Source of the DNA: Bradyrhizobium sp. CCH5-F6 | Lineage (GTDB): Bacteria; Pseudomonadota; Alphaproteobacteria; Rhizobiales; Xanthobacteraceae | Assembly: GCF_001556045.1 (NCBI RefSeq) | Contig: NZ_LSIC01000202.1 | Span: 1 to 34,318 of the forward strand | Direction: 5' to 3' | Length of the DNA stretch: 34,318 nucleotides | Shown: positions 14,270 to 22,888 of the stretch, in pieces | How the letters are laid out: each line of letters opens with the position of its first letter | How positions within the stretch are numbered: the first letter of the stretch is position 1 | The notes under the pieces: model-generated | The model's database searches: none | The model's input: the letters and a program-made list of their open reading frames with translations, nothing else | Told to the model about the DNA's origin: nothing | Made by a program: the position numbers and the translations under genes

Positions 14270-15151
14270 ATGAAATCCGCGTTTCTTCCCGACCGGGGTG
14301 TGATCAAGGTCGCAGGCGAGGATGCACGCAACTTCCTCAACGGCCTCATCACGACCGACGTCGACAGGCTGAAACCGGGCCTGGGACGATTCGGCGCGCT
14401 GCTCACGCCGCAAGGCAAGATCATCGTGGACTTCCTGATCACGGAAGCGCCCGCGGGTCACGGCGGCGGGTTCCTGATCGATTGCCCGAAGGCTCTGGCG
14501 GACACCCTCGCCACCAAGCTCAAGTTCTACAAGCTGCGCGCCAAGGTCACGGTGGACAACCTGTCCGGCGATCTCGGCGTGCTCGCGGCCTGGGACGGCC
14601 AGCCCGCCGCCCAGCCGGACCTCGCCTTCGCCGACCCGCGCAATGGCGCGCTCGGCTACCGCATCCTGATCCCGGAAGATCTCAAGCAGAAGCTGTCCGA
14701 CCTCATCGGCGCCGAGCTGGTCGATGCGGCCGAATACGAGACGCACCGCATCGCGCTCGGCGTTCCCCGGGGCGGGCTCGACTTCATGTACAGCGATGCC
14801 TTCCCGCACGAGACCAACATGGATCGTCTCGCCGGCGTCGATTTCGACAAGGGCTGCTATGTCGGCCAGGAGGTCGTCTCGCGCATGCAGCATCGCGGCA
14901 CCGCGCGCACCCGCAGCGTCAAGGTGCTGCTCGACGGGCCCTCGCCCGAGATCGGGGCCACAATTCTCGCCGGCGACAAGCCCGTCGGAACCATCGGCTC
15001 GACCGCGGGCGGCAAGGGGATCGCCCTCGTGCGCATCGACCGCGTCGCCGACGCGCTCGACGCGGGCCAGCCGCTCACCGCTGGGGGGCTGGCTATGACG
15101 ATCGCTGAACCGGACGCCGTTCGCATTCCAGCCAAGCAGCCCATCGCATGA
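14270..15151 (+). CDS. ygfZ: YgfZ/GcvT-type folate-binding protein, Fe-S cluster biogenesis factor
   Basis: Folate-dependent protein (293 aa) that supports assembly or repair of Fe-S enzymes such as MiaB and works with IscA-type carriers. The diagnostic motif is KGCYVGQE at residues 194-201 with C196, followed by VVSRMQHRG. The N-terminal FLNGLITTDV and LLTPQGKIIVDFLI match the GcvT-like fold. The start is ATG 14270; an upstream in-frame ATG (14225) lies in less conserved sequence between divergent genes. Its last codons overlap the first of tag (ATGA at 15148), so ygfZ, tag and the following HD gene form a tight operon. Confidence 0.92.
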   Translation: MKSAFLPDRGVIKVAGEDARNFLNGLITTDVDRLKPGLGRFGALLTPQGKIIVDFLITEAPAGHGGGFLIDCPKALADTLATKLKFYKLRAKVTVDNLSGDLGVLAAWDGQPAAQPDLAFADPRNGALGYRILIPEDLKQKLSDLIGAELVDAAEYETHRIALGVPRGGLDFMYSDAFPHETNMDRLAGVDFDKGCYVGQEVVSRMQHRGTARTRSVKVLLDGPSPEIGATILAGDKPVGTIGSTAGGKGIALVRIDRVADALDAGQPLTAGGLAMTIAEPDAVRIPAKQPIA

Positions 15152-15774
15152 GCCGTGCCGCCCGCCTGCATCCCGACGGCCTGAAACGGTGTCCCTGGCC
15201 TGGCGAAGATCCGCTTTACGTCGCCTATCACGACACCGAATGGGGCGTGCCTGAGTATGACGACCGCGCGCTGTACGAGAAGCTGATGCTCGACGGCTTC
15301 CAGGCCGGCCTGTCCTGGATCACGATCCTGCGCAAGCGCGACAATTTCCGCAAAGCCTTCGACGATTTCCAGCCCGAGAAGATCGCGCGCTACAACGCGA
15401 AGAAGGTCCATGCGTTGATGAACGATGCCGGCATCGTGCGCAACAAGGCCAAGATCGACGGCGCGATCCTGAGCGCGAAATCCTATCTCGACATCATGGA
15501 GAAGGGTCCAGGCTTCTCGAAGCTGCTGTGGGACTTCATGGACGGACGGCCCAAGGTCAACCAGTTCAAGACCACCGCGAGCGTGCCCGCCTCGACGCCG
15601 CTGTCGGTGCAGATATCCAAGGAGCTGTCCTCGCGCGGCTTCAAATTCGTCGGCCCGACCATCGTCTACGCCTTCATGCAGGCGACCGGCATGGTCAACG
15701 ACCATCTCGTCGACTGCCACTGCCACGCAACCTGCGGCAAGACGCAACGCAAGCCGCGTCTCAAGGCCAGATGA
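15148..15774 (+). CDS. tag: DNA-3-methyladenine glycosylase I
   Basis: Excises N3-methyladenine from alkylated DNA, leaving an abasic site (208 aa). Zinc ligands match E. coli Tag: C15 (RCPWPG), H28 (YHDTEWGVP), H186 and C190 (NDHLVDCHCH). The core GFQAGLSWITILRKRDNFR and RGFKFVGPTIVYAFMQATG are family hallmarks. The E. coli catalytic Glu38 (LEGQQAGLSW) corresponds to D49 here (LDGFQAGLSW), a conservative change that I think is common in alphaproteobacteria. A basic tail (RKPRLKAR) ends the protein. It overlaps both neighbours by ATGA junctions, indicating coupled translation. Confidence 0.95.
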   Translation: MSRAARLHPDGLKRCPWPGEDPLYVAYHDTEWGVPEYDDRALYEKLMLDGFQAGLSWITILRKRDNFRKAFDDFQPEKIARYNAKKVHALMNDAGIVRNKAKIDGAILSAKSYLDIMEKGPGFSKLLWDFMDGRPKVNQFKTTASVPASTPLSVQISKELSSRGFKFVGPTIVYAFMQATGMVNDHLVDCHCHATCGKTQRKPRLKAR

Positions 15775-16385
15775 CGACGAAGAAGACCGCGCGCGATGCG
15801 CCGTCCCGCGCCTGGCAGCGCATGCTGTCGGGCCGGCGGCTCGACCTGCTCGATCCCTCCCCGCTCGACATTGAGATCGCCGACATCGCGCACGGCCTCG
15901 CCCGCGTCGCGCGCTGGAACGGGCAGACCGTAGGTGCGCATATCTTCTCGGTCGCGCAGCACACGCTGCTGGTCGAGACCGTGCTGCGGCACGAGATGCC
16001 ACGGGCCGACGAGCGCATGAGGCTCGCAGCCCTGCTGCACGATGCACCGGAATATGTGATCGGGGACATGATCTCTCCGTTCAAGGCCGTGCTCGACGGC
16101 CACTACAAGGCGGTCGAGAAGCGCCTGCTCGGCGCCATCCATATCCGCTTCGGCTTGCCGCCGGTGCTGCCGGAGGAGATCACGGCGGCGATCAAGGCCG
16201 CCGATCGCGGCGCGGCTTACCTTGAGGCGACCGAGCTCGCCGGCTTCAAGATGAGCGAGGCGAAGCGCCTGTTCGGCAAGGATCCCGGCCTGTCCGACAG
16301 TGTCCGGCGCGACTACCTGACACCGTGGACCGCGGCGCGGGCGGAGAAGCAGTTTCTGGAGCGGTTTGGCGCGCTGTTTGCGTAG
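15771..16385 (+). CDS. HD-domain phosphohydrolase, YfbR-like
   Basis: Metal-dependent HD phosphohydrolase (204 aa), similar to 5'-deoxynucleotidase YfbR, which removes phosphate from dNMPs. The metal-binding set is H64 (SVAQHTLLV), H90-D91 (ALLHDAPEYVIGDMISPFK) and D145 (KAADRGAAYLEA). The phrase HDAPEYVIGD..PFK parallels the HD..E..TGD..TPVK of YfbR. The start ATG overlaps the tag stop (ATGA), so I reject the much longer in-frame reading through tag. Position after tag suggests a role in nucleotide clean-up linked to DNA repair, which is inference. The substrate is unverified. Confidence 0.88.
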   Translation: MTTKKTARDAPSRAWQRMLSGRRLDLLDPSPLDIEIADIAHGLARVARWNGQTVGAHIFSVAQHTLLVETVLRHEMPRADERMRLAALLHDAPEYVIGDMISPFKAVLDGHYKAVEKRLLGAIHIRFGLPPVLPEEITAAIKAADRGAAYLEATELAGFKMSEAKRLFGKDPGLSDSVRRDYLTPWTAARAEKQFLERFGALFA

Positions 16386-16468
16386 GTCCTGGGCTGGGCA
16401 AAAAGGCGCACGGCCCCGTGACCACCGTCCCTTCGCGTTTGCGACAAAAAGTGTGGGCACGCACCGCT

Positions 16469-16497
16469 TTGCCCACTCAACAGACCCCCGCTATAAT
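16469..16497 (+). promoter_or_regulatory. Candidate sigma70-type promoter of the tyrosine phosphatase gene
   Basis: TTGCCC (16469-16474) and a perfect TATAAT (16492-16497) are spaced 17 bases apart, and the ATG follows at 16518. The predicted leader is very short (about 14 bases) and contains AAAAAGG, a modest Shine-Dalgarno. The remaining sequence between 16386 and 16517 shows nothing else. Confidence 0.55.
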
Positions 16498-16517
16498 CGC
16501 CGGCAAAAAGGTCCGCC

Positions 16518-17024
16518 ATGATCCACGTCTGTTCCCTCGCAGCACTTCCCGAGACCGTCCGTACCACAGGCGCCAGCCATGTCCTGACCGTCATGGCCAA
16601 TGTCGAGCAGGTGGCCCGTCCGGTGTCGGTGCTCCCCGCCAACCACCTCAAGGTGTCGATGGACGACATCACCGAGGAGATTGACGGTTTCGTCGCACCA
16701 TCGGAAATGCATATCGAGCAGGTGCTGACCTTCGTGCGGGGATGGGACCGCAGCGCACCGCTGGTGGTGCATTGCTACGCCGGCATCAGCCGCTCCACCG
16801 CGAGCGCGTTTGCGGCCGTCTGCGCGCTCAATCCGAACCGTGACGAGATCGAGATCGCCAGGAAGATCCGCGCGGCCTCGCCGATCGCTTCGCCGAACCG
16901 GCGTATCGTCAGCCTTGCCGATCGCGCTCTCGGGCGCAACGGCCGCATGCTGCGCGCGCTCGACGAGATGGGCCCGGGTTCGATGATGGTCGAGGGCCGT
17001 CCCTTCGTGATCGAGCTCGAATGA
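16518..17024 (+). CDS. Protein tyrosine phosphatase family protein (dual-specificity type)
   Basis: Cysteine-based phosphatase (168 aa). The P-loop is VVHCYAGISRSTASA with nucleophile C86 and R92 (C-x5-R followed by S/T). Aspartates at 49-50 (VSMDDITEE) are candidates for the general acid. No transmembrane segment or signal peptide is seen. The family also includes enzymes acting on phosphoinositides or RNA, so protein phosphotyrosine is only one possible substrate. A good promoter lies just upstream, so it is probably transcribed separately from the ygfZ-tag operon. A repeat follows it before nadQ. Confidence 0.86.
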   Translation: MIHVCSLAALPETVRTTGASHVLTVMANVEQVARPVSVLPANHLKVSMDDITEEIDGFVAPSEMHIEQVLTFVRGWDRSAPLVVHCYAGISRSTASAFAAVCALNPNRDEIEIARKIRAASPIASPNRRIVSLADRALGRNGRMLRALDEMGPGSMMVEGRPFVIELE

Positions 17025-17049
17025 GAATTGCGCGCCACAACGCAGGTGA

Positions 17050-17172
17050 GCCCCTTCTCCCGCTTGCGGGAGAGGGTTGGGGAGAGGGTGGGTCCTCATC
17101 GGGACACTCCCGGTGTGGAGACAACCCTCTCCCGGCGCAACGCGCCGACCTCTCCCGCAAGCGGGAGAGGTC
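17050..17172. repeat. Two-part palindromic intergenic repeat (family A)
   Basis: The left module has the self-complementary CTCCCGCTTGCGGGAG followed by AGGGTTGGGGAGAGGG. The right module has ACCCTCTCCCGGCGCAACGC and CTCCCGCAAGCGGGAG ending AGGT. The modules are in opposite orientation about 40 bases apart and could pair with each other. Same family as 5728-5866 and 22889-23044. It lies between the phosphatase and nadQ genes. Confidence 0.85.
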
Positions 17173-17244
17173 ACACCGAGCCCGCGGAGAGATAGCCGCA
17201 ACCAGTCGACATATCTTTCTCGCAACAGCTGCGCGCAACACCGC

Positions 17245-18210
17245 ATGAACGACAGACTGACGCCGATCGAGATCGGTCTCACCGCTGCGATCGTTGCGAT
17301 CGAGAACCACGAGCCGCTGATCCTGACCGCACGCGGTGCTGACGGCCTTGCCGGCCTGCCATTCGGCCCGTTCGATGCGCTCGCCCATCGCACTTTCGAG
17401 ATCGGCCTGCGCGCCTGGGTCGAGCAACAGGCGGGCCTGCGTCTCGGCTATGTCGAGCAGCTCTACACGTTCGGCGATCGCGGCCGTCATGCCGAGGCCG
17501 GCGACACCGGCGCCCATATGGTGTCGATCGGCTATCTCGCGCTGACGCGCGCGATCGGCGGCGAGCTCGTCGCGACCGGCGCGAGCTTCGAGCCATGGTA
17601 CCGCTTCTTCCCGTGGGAAGACTGGCGCGAGCAGCCGCCGGGGATCATCGCCCGCGACATCATTCCGGCACTGACGAAGTGGGCCGAGGAGGAGACGCCG
17701 GAGACGACGCGCGCGCTGCCGCGGAAGGACCGCGTGCGGTTCTGTTTCGGTCTCGACGGCGCGCCCTGGGATGAGGAACGCGTGCTCGACCGCTATGAGC
17801 TGCTGTACGAGGCCGGGCTGATCGAGGAGGCGCGGCGCGATGGCCGCCCCGCGGCCTTGGCGCGCAAGACGCTTCCCCCGCTCGGGACCTCGATGCGGTT
17901 CGACCACCGCCGGATTCTCGCCACGGCCATTGCGCGGCTGCGCGCAAAGCTGAAGTATCGTCCTGTCATCTTTGAACTTTTGCCGGCTGAATTCACACTT
18001 ACCGAACTGCAGCACACCGTGGAGGCGATCTCCGGCCGGCATCTGCACAAGCAGAATTTCCGTCGCCTGGTCGAAATGGAAGCCCTGGTCGAACCGACCG
18101 GGGTCATGTCGACACAGACGGGCGGACGGCCGGCGGCGCTCTATCGCTTCCGCCGCGACGTGCTCCAGGAACGACCCGCGCCGGGCTTGCGCGTACGCTC
18201 CCGGCGCTAG
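17245..18210 (+). CDS. nadQ: NAD biosynthesis transcriptional regulator, NadQ/COG4111 type (Nudix-like domain plus winged helix)
   Basis: 321-aa regulator with two parts. The N-terminal domain (about 11-150) has a Nudix-like fold with a degenerate box: IGLRAWVEQQAGLRLG where active enzymes have REWVEEQTGL, so metal-binding glutamates are replaced and it is probably a ligand sensor, as in NrtR. The C-terminal domain (about 238-305) is a winged helix: FELLPAEFTLTELQHTVEAI, then NFRRLVEMEALVEPTG. COG4111 proteins are, as I recall, predicted repressors (NadQ) of nadABC in alphaproteobacteria; this window carries that operon about 11 kb away with paired candidate operators. The start is ATG 17245 after the repeat; the longer reading begins in repeat sequence. 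I see no copy of the operator motif upstream of this gene, so autoregulation is not supported. Confidence 0.78.
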   Translation: MNDRLTPIEIGLTAAIVAIENHEPLILTARGADGLAGLPFGPFDALAHRTFEIGLRAWVEQQAGLRLGYVEQLYTFGDRGRHAEAGDTGAHMVSIGYLALTRAIGGELVATGASFEPWYRFFPWEDWREQPPGIIARDIIPALTKWAEEETPETTRALPRKDRVRFCFGLDGAPWDEERVLDRYELLYEAGLIEEARRDGRPAALARKTLPPLGTSMRFDHRRILATAIARLRAKLKYRPVIFELLPAEFTLTELQHTVEAISGRHLHKQNFRRLVEMEALVEPTGVMSTQTGGRPAALYRFRRDVLQERPAPGLRVRSRR

Positions 18211-18261
18211 ATCCTGATATTTGTGGTACCGGCCCCTGCCCGCCGGTTGCCTGGAGGCTTC

Positions 18262-20964
18262 ATGTTCGACGGCCCGTTTGACGTCTCTGCGCTGATCATT
18301 GCGATCGTCGCCTTCCTGATCGCGATCAAGGCGTCCAGCCAGGCAGCCGAGCTGCGCCGCCGGCTGAGCTCGCTGGAAGAGATGCTTTACGCGCAGCGGC
18401 AGGTGCAGCCGCCGCCGTTGATGCCCGCGCCGGGGCAGACCGAAGCGCCCGCGACGGCTCCAGCAGAACCGCCGCCGCTTGCGCCCGAGCCCGAGCTTGT
18501 GCCGCCGCCGGTCGCCGCAGAGGTTTCGCCGCCCCCGCTCGAGGCCAGCCCTGAAGCCGGCGCACCGCCGCCGCTGCCCGCGCCCGCACCCGGCTTCGAG
18601 GAGCGGCTCGGTACCCGCTGGGTGGTGTGGATCGGCGGGCTCGCGCTGGCGCTCGGCGGCTTCTTCATGGTGCGCTATTCGATCGAGGCCGGTCTGCTCG
18701 GCCCCGGCGTGCGCGTGTTCCTGGGCGGATTGTTCGCGCTGGCGCTGCTCGGCGCCGGCGAATGGACGCGGCGCAAGGAGGCCATCTCGAGCATTCAGGC
18801 GCTGCCGATCGCCAACATCCCGGCGATCCTCACCGCGGCCGGCACGGCGGTGGCGTTCGCCACCATCTACGCCGCCTACGCGCTCTACGGCTTCCTCGTG
18901 CCCGCAACCGCCTTCGTGCTGCTCGGCCTCGTCGCGCTTGGCACGCTTGCCGCAGCGCTCCTGCATGGACCCGCGCTCGCCGGCCTCGGCGTGGTCGGCG
19001 CCTTCGTGACGCCGGTCCTCGTCTCCAGCGGCAAGCCGGACTATTGGGCGCTCTACATCTATCTCGCGATCGTCACCGCGGCGAGCTTTGGTCTCGCTCG
19101 TATCCGGCTGTGGCGCTGGCTCGCGGTCACGACAATCGTGTTCGCCGTGCTCTGGATCTTCCCGGGTCTCGACACCGCCGAACTGCAGGTCGCGCCGCAC
19201 GCCTTCCATGTCATTGCGGGCTTCGTGCTGGCCGCGCTGCTCGTCGTCTGCGGATTCATGTTCGGACCCGGCATCGAGGACGGCGAGATCGAGCCGGTCT
19301 CGTCGAGCGCGCTCGGCGCCTATCTGTTCGGCGCGCTATTGATCGTGCTGTCGAGCGGGCATGCCGATCTGGCGTTGATCGCCTTTACGATGCTGGTCGC
19401 GGGAACACTGTTCGTCGCCTGGCGTGCGCCGGCGGCCACGGGCGCCCTGGGGGCAGCCGCAGCGACGGTCTTCATCGTGTTCGCCGAATGGGCGGTGCGA
19501 GCCAATCCCGATATGCTGGTCCTGCAGGGCGGCCCCATGCCGGGCATCGGACCGACAGCGACCGACAGCGCGGTGACGCTGCATCTGGTCACGGCCGCGC
19601 TCTTCGCCGTCGGTTTCGGCATCGCCGGATTCCTGGCACAAGGCCGCTCGAACTCGGCAATCATTCCGGTGGTGTGGGCGGCGGCCGGTGTCGCGACGCC
19701 GATCGCGATCCTGGTTGCGCTCTATGCGCGTATCGCTCATCTCGACCGCTCGATCCCGTTCGCAATCCTGGCGGTGCTGCTTGCCGGCGCCTTCGGCGCT
19801 GCGACCGAGGCGCTCACGCGCCGCGAGACCCGGCCGGGCGTCGCGATCTCCACGGCCCTGTTCGCGACCGGTACGCTCGGCGCACTGGCGCTGGCGCTGA
19901 CTTTCGCGCTGGAGAAGGGCTGGCTGACGATCGCGCTGGCGCTGATGTCGCTCGGCACGGCCTGGATCTCGATGCAGCGGCCGATTCCGTTCCTGCGCTG
20001 GCTCGCTGCGATCTTCGCGGGGCTCGTCACCGCGCGCATCGCCTACGATCCTCGCATCGTCGGCGACGCCGTCGGCACCACGCCGATTCTGAACTGGCTG
20101 CTGTGGGGCTACGGCTTGCCGGCACTTTCCTTCTGGGCCGCGAGCGTCTTCCTGCGCCGCCGCGCCGACGATGCGCCGCTGCGCATGGTCGAGACCGCCG
20201 CAATCCTGTTCACCGCGCTGCTCGTCTTCATGGAGATCCGGCACTTTGCGACCGGCGGCCGGATGACAGCGGCCCCCTCCTTGCTCGAATTCGCACTGCA
20301 AGTCTGCGTCACGCTGGCGATGGCCATCGGGCTGGAGCGCCTGCGGCTGCGCAGCCGCAGCATCGTGCACAATGTCGGCGCGGTCGTGCTGACGGCGATC
20401 GCCGGGCTCATCAGCGTGTTCGGCCTCTTGATCCTGGAAAATCCGCTGCTGTGGCGCACCGACGTCGGCGGCGCGGTGTTCAACCTGCTGCTGCTGGGCT
20501 ATGCGCTGCCGGCTGTGCTGATGCTGCTGCTGTCCTATGCCGTGGCCGGCGAGCGCGGCAAGGTCTACGCCAATACGATTGCAGGCGGCGCGCTCGTGTT
20601 CGCGCTCGCCTATGTCACGCTGGAGATCCGCCGCTTCTATCACGGCCCGATCCTGTCCACCGGGCCGACCACGGGAGCCGAGCAATACACCTACTCGATC
20701 GGCTGGCTCGCTTTCGGCGTGGTGCTGCTCGGCGTCGGCATCCTCGTCAATTCGGAACGGGCACGGCTGGCGTCGGCCGTGGTCATCGCGCTGACGATCC
20801 TCAAGGCCTTCGTCATCGACATGTCGACGCTGACGGGGGTCTACCGCGCGCTGTCGTTCATGTGCCTAGGCATCGTGCTGGTCGCGATCGGCTGGCTGTA
20901 CCAACGGATCCTGTTCCGGCGGCAGGTCGCGCCGCCGCCGGCCGCGCCGCAGACCGGCAGCTGA
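18262..20964 (+). CDS. DUF2339 polytopic membrane protein, 900 aa
   Basis: Very large inner-membrane protein of unknown function (PF10101). It opens with a hydrophobic helix (VSALIIAIVAFLIAI), a short charged helix (AELRRRLSSLEEML) and a proline/alanine/glutamate-rich linker at about residues 45-120. The signature FEERLGTRWVVWIGGLALAL follows. After that come more than twenty hydrophobic segments with short loops to the C-terminus, ending in a cytoplasm-like RILFRRQVAPPPAAPQ tail. The start is ATG 18262 with GGAGG 4 bases upstream; the GTG at 18223 has no such site. It converges with the chemoreceptor gene with only 3 bases between stop codons. A transporter or envelope polymer role is conceivable but not shown. 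Confidence 0.85.
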   Translation: MFDGPFDVSALIIAIVAFLIAIKASSQAAELRRRLSSLEEMLYAQRQVQPPPLMPAPGQTEAPATAPAEPPPLAPEPELVPPPVAAEVSPPPLEASPEAGAPPPLPAPAPGFEERLGTRWVVWIGGLALALGGFFMVRYSIEAGLLGPGVRVFLGGLFALALLGAGEWTRRKEAISSIQALPIANIPAILTAAGTAVAFATIYAAYALYGFLVPATAFVLLGLVALGTLAAALLHGPALAGLGVVGAFVTPVLVSSGKPDYWALYIYLAIVTAASFGLARIRLWRWLAVTTIVFAVLWIFPGLDTAELQVAPHAFHVIAGFVLAALLVVCGFMFGPGIEDGEIEPVSSSALGAYLFGALLIVLSSGHADLALIAFTMLVAGTLFVAWRAPAATGALGAAAATVFIVFAEWAVRANPDMLVLQGGPMPGIGPTATDSAVTLHLVTAALFAVGFGIAGFLAQGRSNSAIIPVVWAAAGVATPIAILVALYARIAHLDRSIPFAILAVLLAGAFGAATEALTRRETRPGVAISTALFATGTLGALALALTFALEKGWLTIALALMSLGTAWISMQRPIPFLRWLAAIFAGLVTARIAYDPRIVGDAVGTTPILNWLLWGYGLPALSFWAASVFLRRRADDAPLRMVETAAILFTALLVFMEIRHFATGGRMTAAPSLLEFALQVCVTLAMAIGLERLRLRSRSIVHNVGAVVLTAIAGLISVFGLLILENPLLWRTDVGGAVFNLLLLGYALPAVLMLLLSYAVAGERGKVYANTIAGGALVFALAYVTLEIRRFYHGPILSTGPTTGAEQYTYSIGWLAFGVVLLGVGILVNSERARLASAVVIALTILKAFVIDMSTLTGVYRALSFMCLGIVLVAIGWLYQRILFRRQVAPPPAAPQTGS

Positions 20965-20967
20965 GGA

Positions 20968-22656
20968 TCAGGCTGCGCGGACGGATTGCAGGAACTGCGC
21001 GACTTCGACTTTCAGGCGGGTGCTGTCGGTCGCCAGCGACTTCGCCGCGGACAGCACTTCGCCCGAGGCCGAGCCGGTCTCGATCGCACCGCGCTGCACG
21101 TCGGTGATGTTGGAGGAGACCTCCTGGGTGCCGAGCGCGGCCTGCTGAACGTTCCGCGATATTTCCTGCGTGGCCGCGCCCTGCTCCTCGACGGCGGCGG
21201 CGATGGCCGAGGACACCTCGGACAGCCGCTCGATGGTGCCGCCGATCTCCTGGATGGCGCTGACGGATTCCTGCGTCGCGGCCTGGATGCCTGCGACCTG
21301 CGCGCCGATCTCGCCGGTCGCCTTCGCCGTCTGCTCGGCCAGCGCTTTCACCTCGGAGGCCACGACAGCGAAGCCGCGGCCGGCCTCGCCGGCGCGGGCC
21401 GCTTCGATGGTCGCGTTCAGCGCCAAAAGGTTGGTCTGGCCCGCGATGGTGTTGATGAGCTCGACGACGTCGCCGATGCGGGAGGCCGCCTGCGACAACG
21501 CGTTGACGCGCTCGTTGGTCCGCGCCGCCTGCTCGACGGCTTCCGCGGCCATGCGCGCCGAATCCTGCACGCGGCGGCTGATCTCGGTGATGGAGGACGA
21601 CAGCTCCTCGGAGGCGGACGCCACCGCCTGGACGTTTGTGGAGGCTTCCTCCGACGCAGCCGCAACCACGGTTGCGAGCTCCTGGCCGCGCTGCGCGGTC
21701 CCGCTGAGCGTGGCCGCGGAGGCCTCGAGCTCGGTCGAGGCCGACGACACGGTCTCGACGACCTCGCCGATCATGACCTCGAAATTGCGGGTGATGGCAT
21801 CGACGCGGCGGCCGCGCTCGATCTTGGCCTCGGCGTCGCGCGCCGCCGCCTCGTCGGCGGCCTTCTTGGCGATCAGAGCCTCCTTGAAGATCTGGAGCGC
21901 ATCCGCCATCGAGCCGATCTCGGTCTTCTCGCCGCGATGCGGCACCTCGGCCGAGAGGTCGCCCTCGCCGAGCGACTGCATCGGACGGATGATCGAGGCG
22001 ATGCCACGAGACACGTCGCGCACGAGATAGTAGGCGGCGGCGATCGCGATCGCGACGGCTGCAACGATGATGCCGACGAGCACGCGAAAGATGGTGGCGT
22101 AGCTGGCTGCCGCCTCCTTGGTTTCAGCTTCGGCGCCGCTGTTGTTGAGCTCGATGCTCTTCAGGAGCAGCGGATCCGCCGCCTGAGCCATCTTGGCGAC
22201 CTTGGTCTGCAACAGCTCGTTGGCCTCTGTCGGGAAACCGCCGGGGCTCTTGCGCGACAGCGCCATCGTCTCCTGAACGCCGGTCAGGTAGTCGGCCCAG
22301 GCCTTGGTCCACTGCTCGTAGATCGAGCGCTCCTCCGGCAAGGTGATCAGGCCTTCATAGACCTTGCGCGTCTTCTCGATGCGCTCGCGTAGCGGGGCCA
22401 TGCGTTTCTCGGCGGCGTCCTTGCCTTCAATGCTCTGCTGCATCAGGTGCAGTCGCAGGACGACGCGCAGCTCATTGATGTCGGCGCGCATCGAACCGAG
22501 CGCACGCACGCTCGGCAGCCAGCTCTCCGCAATCTCGACCGTGTGGGCGTTGATGTTCTGCATCGTGCCGATCGCCATCACGCCGACGCCGGCGAGCGAG
22601 AGCACGAGGACCGACAGCACGGTCAGCAGCTTGAAGACGATTGACAACTTCGACAT
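20968..22656 (-). CDS. Methyl-accepting chemotaxis protein (4HB-type sensor)
   Basis: Chemoreceptor of 562 aa. TM1 is at about 7-29, a roughly 160-residue periplasmic region fits a four-helix-bundle MCP sensor, TM2 is at about 189-212, and a HAMP domain follows at about 211-264. The cytoplasmic signalling domain contains the hairpin tip [20 protein letters not shown] and [18 protein letters not shown], which binds CheA/CheW. There is no NWETF-like CheR/CheB docking tail; it ends FLQSVRAA. The start is the ATG at 22656 (MSKLSIVFKLL); the longer reading adds 19 non-hydrophobic residues. The stop lies 3 bases from that of the convergent DUF2339 gene. A second receptor gene lies upstream on the same strand beyond a repeat. 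The ligand is unknown. Confidence 0.94.
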   Translation of the reverse strand: MSKLSIVFKLLTVLSVLVLSLAGVGVMAIGTMQNINAHTVEIAESWLPSVRALGSMRADINELRVVLRLHLMQQSIEGKDAAEKRMAPLRERIEKTRKVYEGLITLPEERSIYEQWTKAWADYLTGVQETMALSRKSPGGFPTEANELLQTKVAKMAQAADPLLLKSIELNNSGAEAETKEAAASYATIFRVLVGIIVAAVAIAIAAAYYLVRDVSRGIASIIRPMQSLGEGDLSAEVPHRGEKTEIGSMADALQIFKEALIAKKAADEAAARDAEAKIERGRRVDAITRNFEVMIGEVVETVSSASTELEASAATLSGTAQRGQELATVVAAASEEASTNVQAVASASEELSSSITEISRRVQDSARMAAEAVEQAARTNERVNALSQAASRIGDVVELINTIAGQTNLLALNATIEAARAGEAGRGFAVVASEVKALAEQTAKATGEIGAQVAGIQAATQESVSAIQEIGGTIERLSEVSSAIAAAVEEQGAATQEISRNVQQAALGTQEVSSNITDVQRGAIETGSASGEVLSAAKSLATDSTRLKVEVAQFLQSVRAA

Positions 22657-22888
22657 CACGACAATCCCGATGGTACCTGGCAAGGCGCACGTCACCTGCG
22701 CCGCAGGCGTCACGACGGACGGCAGGCGGAGGTCAGTTCAGCAATGCTGGCTGGTTCTTATCCCGTGAGGATTAAGCCCATAATTGCAAACAGGCGTTAA
22801 CATGATCGCCCGTAAAACTACGGGCGCGCGCACGGTCGCTCTTCAACCAGCTGCAGAGATATCTCTCGGAAAACTCCGGAAGTGAGCT

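Noticed and set aside
16909..19209. Minus-strand open frame of 766 codons over nadQ and the DUF2339 gene
   Set aside because: It crosses three real genes and a repeat, with an R/E/H-rich low-complexity translation; no motif supports it.
18627..21107. Plus-strand 826-codon frame inside the DUF2339 gene
   Set aside because: It is the alternative frame of a membrane protein gene with clear hydrophobic pattern in the true frame; the translation is Arg/Ala/Gly-rich.
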